The translations under genes and the position numbers were made by a program. The notes beneath the pieces are model-generated. The model did no database searches and was not told where the DNA came from. It saw only the letters and a list, made by a program, of their open reading frames with translations. DNA of 44,533 bases, taken from positions 1-44,533 of the forward strand of contig JAFVQW010000049.1 in assembly GCA_017504605.1 (NCBI GenBank), read 5' to 3'. Of this stretch, positions 39,040 to 44,533 are shown piece after piece. The DNA comes from Clostridia bacterium. GTDB taxonomy: Bacteria > Bacillota > Clostridia > Oscillospirales > CAG-272. Every line of letters starts with the position of its first letter. Positions within the stretch are counted from its first letter, which is position 1.

Positions 39040-41160
39040 ATGAATAGGCAAAGAACTTTATTACTTACCCTCGTGCTTATCCTCGCTCTTGTGCTCTCGC
39101 TCGCAGCCTGCAAGAACGAGAAGCCCTGCACCAACCACACCGATGACGATATGAACGGTGTCTGCGACAACTGCGGCGGCGCAATGCCCCCCACCTGTGA
39201 GACCCACTACGACCCCGATATGGACGCGGTCTGCGACTTTTGCGATGGGGCTATCACGAACGTCATCACCGTTGCCGAGGCTCTCGAGCTCTGCGGCGAG
39301 GTGAGTAACGTAACCGACGAACGCTACTATATTCGCGCGACGGTTGACAATATAACCGACAGCAAGTACGGCGCAATGATTATCAGCGACGATACGGGCA
39401 GCATCTCGGTTTACGGCACATATAGCTTCGACGGCGCACTGAGCTTCGCCGCTCTGCCCGAGATGCCTAAGAAGGGTGATACCGTTCTTCTTCACTGCGT
39501 GCTCCAGAACTATAAAGGAGATAAAGAGGTTAAGAATGCGCGCCTCGTCGGCTTTGTCGACAACAGCTCTCTCTTCGATGCGTCTCAGTATACCGAGGCT
39601 ACCATTGCCGAGGCAAGAGATATGGCTAAGGGCTCTCTCGTTATCGTTGAGGGCGTAGTAGCCACCAAGACCTATTCTACGGGAATAAAGCCCGCCGGCG
39701 TAATTCTTGTCGATGATACCCAGTCGATATACGTCTACGATGCCGCACTCGCAGGCTCTGCCTCGGTCGGTAACAAGGTAAAAATCGCGGCGGAAAAGGA
39801 CTTCTGGATACTCGAGGACGAAGAGGCAAACGCCGCAAAATACGGCTACCGCGGCTGTAACCAGCTCACGAACGCCTACGTTCTCTCGAACGACGGCGGC
39901 AACAACAAATTAAATACCGCCTGGGTACCCGAGTCTACGGTTATGGATATACTCGAGACTCCCGTCACCGAGGATATTACCACCTCGCTTTATAAGGTTA
40001 CCGCCCTTGTTGTAAAATCAGAAGAGCCCGGCTTCGTGAATTATTACATCAATGACCTTGACGGCGAGACCGGCACCTACGTTTACACTCAGTGCAGCGG
40101 CGGCGATTTTGCATGGCTCGATCAGTACGACGGCAAGATCTGCACCGTCTACATCACGGCGCTTAACGCCAAATCCACCGCTACGGGCTGCGTATTCAGA
40201 TTCCTGCCCGTTGCAGTAGCGGCTATCAACGACTTCAGCTTCGCCGACGAGAGCGTACCCGCTCACGTTATGAAGTACTACGCTATGAAGCAGCTCTCGG
40301 CTAAGTATTCCGGCGACCCCGCGCTCGAGCTTATCACGAGTGTCTCGTCGGAGCTTCTCGGCTTCACGGGTGCCTCTGTCAGCTACTCCTCCTCGAATAA
40401 CGAGGTTGTCAGCTTCACCGCCTCCGGTGACACGGTCACTATGAACTGCCCCGGCTACGGCACCGCCACGGTAACCGTAACCGTAAGCTATAAGGGTATT
40501 ACCGCAACCGAGACCCTCGAGGTCACGGTAGAGGAGCCGCTCTCGATAGAGTTTATCACCGTTGCAGAGGCTGTTGCCGCCGACGTAGATAGCGACGTCA
40601 CCGTTAAGGGTATCGTCGGTGCATCACTCGTAAACCAGGTAGGCTTCTATCTCATTGACGAGAGCGGTGCTATCGCCGTTCAGATAAACGCCGATGCATT
40701 CGGCAGCATCAGCATCGGCGACGAGGTTATCCTGAGGGGCAAGAGAGCCCTGAAAAAGGACACCCAGATATATATTTCCGACGCTGAAATCCTCGCTAAC
40801 TTCTACGGTGACAACGCTCTTCCCACGAGCTCCTACACCGAGACCGATATAAATACCGCCTTCGCCTCCACCGATACGACAAAGGTTCTCGTCACAAGAG
40901 CTGTAATCACGAAGGTTGGCGGCGGCTACTCCATAAACTACTATATCACCGATCCCGCCGATGAGGATAACAAAATACAGATTTACTCCTCGGGCGAGAA
41001 GGGTCTCACCTGGCTCGACACCCTTTTGGGTCAGGAGCTAACCCTCGAGCTGATAAAGTGCAACTGGAACGGCAAGGGCTACAAGTTTGCGGTTATTTCC
41101 GTAATTACCGCCGACGGAAAGATCTATAGCAGCTATAATTTTGATAATTACGGTAACTAA
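39040..41160 (+). CDS. Large lipoprotein with Cys/His repeats, OB-fold domains and a Big-like domain
   Basis: 706 aa from the ATG at 39040 (AGAGG site; promoter just upstream). Lipobox LSLAAC (Cys24). Two copies of a CxxHxDxDxxxVCDxC motif (CTNHTDDDMNGVCDNC, CETHYDPDMDAVCDFC) follow and may bind metal. Then come several DUF5689/YdeI-like OB-fold domains, each opening with an ITVAEA/ATIAEA-type helix and containing a VIVEGVV or VTVKGIV strand. A Big-type beta domain lies around residues 430-515. Probably a surface protein; ligand unknown. The lipoprotein cut by the left window edge appears related. It ends FDNYGN, with the stop in a 13-bp tandem duplication. Confidence 0.85.
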   Translation: MNRQRTLLLTLVLILALVLSLAACKNEKPCTNHTDDDMNGVCDNCGGAMPPTCETHYDPDMDAVCDFCDGAITNVITVAEALELCGEVSNVTDERYYIRATVDNITDSKYGAMIISDDTGSISVYGTYSFDGALSFAALPEMPKKGDTVLLHCVLQNYKGDKEVKNARLVGFVDNSSLFDASQYTEATIAEARDMAKGSLVIVEGVVATKTYSTGIKPAGVILVDDTQSIYVYDAALAGSASVGNKVKIAAEKDFWILEDEEANAAKYGYRGCNQLTNAYVLSNDGGNNKLNTAWVPESTVMDILETPVTEDITTSLYKVTALVVKSEEPGFVNYYINDLDGETGTYVYTQCSGGDFAWLDQYDGKICTVYITALNAKSTATGCVFRFLPVAVAAINDFSFADESVPAHVMKYYAMKQLSAKYSGDPALELITSVSSELLGFTGASVSYSSSNNEVVSFTASGDTVTMNCPGYGTATVTVTVSYKGITATETLEVTVEEPLSIEFITVAEAVAADVDSDVTVKGIVGASLVNQVGFYLIDESGAIAVQINADAFGSISIGDEVILRGKRALKKDTQIYISDAEILANFYGDNALPTSSYTETDINTAFASTDTTKVLVTRAVITKVGGGYSINYYITDPADEDNKIQIYSSGEKGLTWLDTLLGQELTLELIKCNWNGKGYKFAVISVITADGKIYSSYNFDNYGN

Positions 41161-41174
41161 TTACGGTAACTAAT
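41149..41174 (+). repeat. 13-bp tandem duplication around the stop codon
   Basis: TACGGTAACTAAT occurs twice in a row; the first copy contains the stop codon of the lipoprotein gene. Confidence 0.8.
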
Positions 41175-41182
41175 CTTAAATC

Positions 41183-41219
41183 AAAAGAAGCACAGCCAAG
41201 ACGGCTGTGCTTCTTTTTT
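41183..41219. terminator. Bidirectional terminator between the OB-fold lipoprotein and FAD dehydrogenase genes
   Basis: A 12-bp stem AGAAGCACAGCC / GGCTGTGCTTCT with a 5-base loop, A-run before and T-run after; convergent genes on both sides. Confidence 0.92.
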
Positions 41220-41223
41220 CTGT

Positions 41224-42594
41224 TTATTTTTCGGCGGCTATTCTCCTTGCAACGTGCACGCCGCTTGCCGAGGCGTGCGAGAGCGAGTGAGTAATACCGC
41301 TGCCGTCGCCGATGATATAGAGCCCCTCGAGGCAGGACTCGAGGTCGGAGTTAACCTCTACCTCCATATTGTAGAACTTAACCTCTACCCCGTAAAGGAG
41401 AGTGTCGTCGTTCGCCGTTCCCGGCGCGATTTTATCAAGCGCGTATATCATCTCGATAATTCCGTCGAGTATCCTCTTCGGAAGCACGAGGCTGAGGTCG
41501 CCCGGCGTCGCCTTCAAGGTCGGGGTTATAAAGGCCTCGTCGATACGGTTCTGGTTCGAGCGGCGGCCTCGAATAAGGTCGCCGAAGCGCTGAACGATTA
41601 CACCGCCGCCGAGCATATTGCTGAGGCGGGCGATAGACTCGCCGTAGCCGTTCGAATCCTTGAACGGCTCGGAAAAGTGCTTCGCTACGAGAAGGGCAAA
41701 GTTGGTATTCGCCGTCTGGCGCGCGGGATCCTCGTAGCTATGTCCGTTTACGGTGATAATTCCGTTCGTATTCTCGTTTACAACGACACCGCGCGGGTTC
41801 ATACAGAAGGTGCGAACCTTGTCACCGTATTCCTTCGTGCAGTATACTATCTTGCTCTCGTAGAGCTCGTCGGTCAGGTGCGAGAACACCTCGGCGGGAA
41901 GCTCCACACGGACACCTATATCAACGCGGTTGGATTTCGTGGGAATATTCAGCTCGCGGCAGGTCCTCTCCATCCACTTGCTTCCGCTCCGTCCGACAGA
42001 AATTATACATTTTTCGCAAAAATAGGATTTATCACCCGTGACAATCTCGTAGCCCGAGGCGGCTCTTTTCACCGTATCCACCGGAGTGTCGAAGAAAAAG
42101 CTCACACGGTCCCGAAGACTGTTATAGAGATTTTCAAGCACGACGTAGTTTATGTCCGTGCCGAGATGTCGCACCGAGGCATCGAGAAGATGCAAATCGT
42201 GCTGCACGCAGGTCTTCTTTATCTTCGTTCCCGCGGTGGAATAGAGCCGAGTGCCCGCGCCGCCGTGCTCCATATTTATATCGTCGACGTATCGCATAAG
42301 CGAGAGCGCCTCGTCCTTGCCGATATATTCGTAAAGCGTGCCGCCGAAGTCGTTGGTGATATTGTACTTTCCGTCCGAGAAGGCGCCCGCGCCGCCAAAT
42401 CCGCTCATAATAGAGCAGCTCTTACAGCCGATGCAGCTCTTAATTTTCTCGCCGTCTATAGGGCAGCTCCTCTTATCCAGGGCGTGTCCCGCCTCGAAAA
42501 CGGCAATTTTAAGCTTCGGCATCAGGGCCGAGAGCTCGTAGGCCGAGAAAATTCCGCCGGGGCCCGCTCCGATTATAATAACGTCAAAATTCAT
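41224..42594 (-). CDS. NAD(P)/FAD-dependent dehydrogenase, uncharacterised
   Basis: 456 aa. N-terminal Rossmann motif DVIIIGAGPGGIFSAYEL, a cysteine-rich block (CPIDGEKIKSCIGCKSCSIM) followed by GFGGAGAFSDGKYN, and a C-terminal FAD-contact region (GLYIIGDGSGITHSLSHASA). This is the widespread family annotated as FAD-dependent dehydrogenase in anaerobes; substrate unknown. The cysteines could hold a cluster or form a redox pair. AAGGAAGG precedes the ATG. Transcribed alone from a promoter about 150 bases upstream, giving an unusually long leader. Confidence 0.87.
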   Translation of the reverse strand: MNFDVIIIGAGPGGIFSAYELSALMPKLKIAVFEAGHALDKRSCPIDGEKIKSCIGCKSCSIMSGFGGAGAFSDGKYNITNDFGGTLYEYIGKDEALSLMRYVDDINMEHGGAGTRLYSTAGTKIKKTCVQHDLHLLDASVRHLGTDINYVVLENLYNSLRDRVSFFFDTPVDTVKRAASGYEIVTGDKSYFCEKCIISVGRSGSKWMERTCRELNIPTKSNRVDIGVRVELPAEVFSHLTDELYESKIVYCTKEYGDKVRTFCMNPRGVVVNENTNGIITVNGHSYEDPARQTANTNFALLVAKHFSEPFKDSNGYGESIARLSNMLGGGVIVQRFGDLIRGRRSNQNRIDEAFITPTLKATPGDLSLVLPKRILDGIIEMIYALDKIAPGTANDDTLLYGVEVKFYNMEVEVNSDLESCLEGLYIIGDGSGITHSLSHASASGVHVARRIAAEK

Positions 42595-42745
42595 AGATGA
42601 GATCCTTCCTTTCGCCCGTGTGGCTCCGACCTGTAAGTGCCGCCATCACGAAATAAACAATTTACCGTTCGTAGTCAACCATTTACGGCGGTTGGTAGAA
42701 ACGCTCAACCGTATTTTGAGCATATACGCAAAGAACACACCCTTA

Positions 42746-42774
42746 ATTTTACCATATCATACCAAAAATGTCAA
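42746..42774 (-). promoter_or_regulatory. Promoter of the FAD dehydrogenase gene with long leader
   Basis: Minus-strand TTGACA (42774-42769) and TAAAAT (42751-42746), 17-base spacer. The leader (42595-42740) is about 145 bases and contains a GCTCAA/TTGAGC hairpin; no known riboswitch recognised. Confidence 0.75.
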
Positions 42775-42781
42775 GGGGGTG

Positions 42782-44194
42782 TCACGCCTCCGATTTAATC
42801 CATTCGATAAAGACGTCGCGTATTAAATCGTCGGTATCGACGCAGCTGCCGTTTCTGTAATCCGCGAAGGAATAGCCGAGGTAGACGTAGTCCACAATCG
42901 CCAGCTCGTATTCCTCGGTGTCGACTATGGAGCTTTTGTCTATACCCCAATAAAATATACCGCTTGTCCTGTCTAAATAGGACCTTAGGCTCTCGCCGTC
43001 AAGCGTAACTATGTACACCTCGTTTTCAAAGGGTAAAACCTTAAAAACGTCGGCGTAGGTTACCTCTCCCGCATCGATTGAGGTTCTGACACCGCCCGAG
43101 TTGATTACGGCGAAATCGGTGCCGTATTTCGAATACATTGAGCGTGCCACGCTTATACCGACCTCGTATCGGTCAACCTCGCTGTCTATGGTAAGCAGCA
43201 CCTCATCGCCGAGCGACATATGCTCCTCGTATTTCTCGAACACATCCGACAAAATCCCCTCGCCGACGTAGCCGTCGGTATCGTTAAGCCTGCCGTCGGT
43301 ATCGGTTAAGAGACCCGAATCGTTAAACTCCAGCGTGAGAGTGGCAAAGGACTCGCCGTATCCGCCGTTTTGCAAAACAGGCACACGGCTCCCGTCCTCC
43401 CTTTCTATTTCCTCGTCGGTCGGCGTATGCGAATGGCCCGTGAAAATGCCGTCGATTTTAGAGAATCCGTCGTAGGATGCCAATGTAGCGTTAAGTCTGT
43501 CATCGTCACCGTGCACCGCGACGATTACGGCATCGCACTCACGCTCCGCCCGCAATTCATATGCGAGGTCCTTAACGATGTCACTCGCATCAACGAAGTC
43601 GTAATCGGCAACGTGCGTAGCAATAATAGAGGACTCAATCTCTCCGATAATTCCGATTATGCCTACCCTGACCCCCGAGAGCTCCACGATTGTGTAGGGC
43701 TCGAGCCAATCAACCATTTTCCCCGTGCGCCTGTCGTAGATGTTTGCGCCGAGAAACGGAAACTCGGCCTCGCCGTTAGAGGTGTCGCCGTCCTTATATT
43801 TTCTTATCTCGTCAAATCCCCAGTCGAACTCGTGATTTCCTATCACGAAGGCATCAAAATCCAGCGCGTTAAGCGCATCGAGCATCGGCAGGCCCCTCAG
43901 CGTGCTGCTAAGGTACGTGCCCTGAAGCATATCGCCGTTGGCAATCTTAATCACGCCGCCGAGCGAGGCGTAGTAATCTATGCCCGAGGCGATTTTGTCG
44001 AGGCCTCCCTCGTCCTCGCCGAGCACGCCGTGATTGTCGTTTATCATAATGACGTGCACGGGTGACTCGACACCCGTGTCGCCGCCGGGCGCGGACGGGG
44101 CGCCAGTGTCGGGCGTATTACAGCCCGAAAGCGCAAGGACGAGAGCGCTAATCAAGGATATAATCAAGAGCACGGACAGAATTTTTTTCTTCAT
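42782..44194 (-). CDS. 5'-nucleotidase/metallophosphatase lipoprotein (UshA-like)
   Basis: 470 aa. Lipobox LALSGC (Cys25) and a Gly/Pro-rich linker, then a metallophosphatase domain with the metal ligands in INDNHG, ANGDMLQG, GNHEFDWG, VHGDDD and GHSHT. The C-terminal 5'-nucleotidase domain follows (INSGGVRTSIDAGEVTYADV and KVLPFENEVYIVTLDG). It should cleave nucleotides outside the cell and supply nucleosides and phosphate. GGAGGTCTTAGCT precedes the ATG. No terminator seen after the stop; the next promoter begins 7 bases later. Confidence 0.93.
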   Translation of the reverse strand: MKKKILSVLLIISLISALVLALSGCNTPDTGAPSAPGGDTGVESPVHVIMINDNHGVLGEDEGGLDKIASGIDYYASLGGVIKIANGDMLQGTYLSSTLRGLPMLDALNALDFDAFVIGNHEFDWGFDEIRKYKDGDTSNGEAEFPFLGANIYDRRTGKMVDWLEPYTIVELSGVRVGIIGIIGEIESSIIATHVADYDFVDASDIVKDLAYELRAERECDAVIVAVHGDDDRLNATLASYDGFSKIDGIFTGHSHTPTDEEIEREDGSRVPVLQNGGYGESFATLTLEFNDSGLLTDTDGRLNDTDGYVGEGILSDVFEKYEEHMSLGDEVLLTIDSEVDRYEVGISVARSMYSKYGTDFAVINSGGVRTSIDAGEVTYADVFKVLPFENEVYIVTLDGESLRSYLDRTSGIFYWGIDKSSIVDTEEYELAIVDYVYLGYSFADYRNGSCVDTDDLIRDVFIEWIKSEA

Positions 44195-44251
44195 AGCTAA
44201 GACCTCCGCAAACGGTACTGTTCTGTGTGAATTATAGACTCAGTTAAGAAA

Positions 44252-44280
44252 ATTTTACCATTTTACTCTATACAAGTCAA
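44252..44280 (-). promoter_or_regulatory. Sigma-A promoter of the nucleotidase gene
   Basis: Minus-strand TTGACT (44280-44275) and TAAAAT (44257-44252), 17-base spacer. The rest of the gap to 44447 shows nothing clear. Confidence 0.72.
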
Positions 44281-44447
44281 TGGAAAATCGGCAATTTTAC
44301 GCTTTTTATACGGTTTTAGGAGAAAATCCGCAATTAATGCCTATTTCTCGCGTGCCCCGAGCGATGCTCTTTTTGGGTGTGTATTACGCTTAGGGTTGCA
44401 CCCATTTTAGTTCGATAAATTGGAATTTGTAATGCTGTTAAGCGCAG

Positions 44448-44533
44448 TTATCTACCTAATAGTTGTTCGAGTGTGGGAGTTATCGTATTTGTAAGCACCT
44501 CGTATCCTGCGGATGTTAAGTGACCGCCATCGG
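44448..44533 (-). CDS. SGNH/GDSL-type hydrolase, C-terminal end (cut by window edge)
   Basis: Only the last 27 codons are inside the window: DGGHLTSAGYEVLTNTI and then TPTLEQLLGR. The DGGH plus TSAGY pattern matches block V of SGNH hydrolases, where the Asp and His of the catalytic triad sit (usually DGxHxxxxGY). Too short for more; most of the gene lies to the right. Confidence 0.6.
   Translation of the reverse strand, partial: DGGHLTSAGYEVLTNTITPTLEQLLGR

Overview
The window looks like a chromosomal piece from a Gram-positive gut-type anaerobe, most likely class Clostridia (Bacillota). The reasons are: near-consensus TTGACA-17-TATAAT promoters in front of many genes, strong GGAGG ribosome sites, many type II lipoprotein signals (LxxC), and a gene set typical of that class (DUF5685 plus DnaJ operon, YwaF family, GPH sugar symporter, AbrB-type regulators). 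Species cannot be read from the sequence. I saw no rRNA, tRNA, CRISPR array or intact insertion sequence.

Layout. 1-3.9 kb: the start of an OB-fold lipoprotein (cut by the left edge) and a three-gene sugar ABC importer operon, all on the minus strand. 4.0-10.2 kb: an F420-glutamate-ligase-like protein (+), glutamate dehydrogenase (-), a Wzx-like flippase (+) and translational GTPase TypA (-). 10.3-12.8 kb: an AT-rich accessory patch with a two-TM protein, a DUF5071 protein, an unknown 257-aa protein and several broken fragments. I read it as a decayed Rhs-type toxin/immunity locus. 12.8-16.1 kb: serC-serA serine biosynthesis (-) and trmO (+). 16.0-16.4 kb: a multi-hairpin element with 17-bp terminal inverted repeats, lying between convergent trmO and pgsA. 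16.4-20.4 kb: the DUF5685-dnaJ-membrane protein-rimO-pgsA operon (-). 20.5-23.5 kb: rsuA-tex (-). 23.6-27.3 kb: a heterodimeric ABC exporter pair (-). 27.4-32.4 kb: a sugar module with a GH2 glycosidase (-), divergent from a GPH symporter and an MglB-like binding lipoprotein (+). 32.4-33.3 kb: a second multi-hairpin element, then a divergent XRE/AbrB regulator pair around an 11-bp inverted-repeat operator. 33.3-44.5 kb: a Rieske-FAD oxidoreductase, a collagen-repeat esterase-like lipoprotein, a PlsC-like acyltransferase, a YwaF-like protein, a large OB-fold lipoprotein, an FAD dehydrogenase, a 5'-nucleotidase lipoprotein and the C-terminal end of an SGNH hydrolase.

How they work together. The GH2/GPH/MglB-like group and the ABC importer point to uptake and hydrolysis of glycosides. 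GdhA and SerA/SerC serve amino-acid synthesis. RimO, TrmO, RsuA and TypA serve the ribosome and tRNA, and PgsA and the PlsC-like protein serve phospholipid synthesis. Most genes sit in short operons closed by clear hairpin terminators, several shared by convergent genes.

The most unusual parts are the decayed toxin/immunity patch, where a deletion between 10-bp repeats can be reconstructed base by base, and the two multi-hairpin elements at convergent gene ends.
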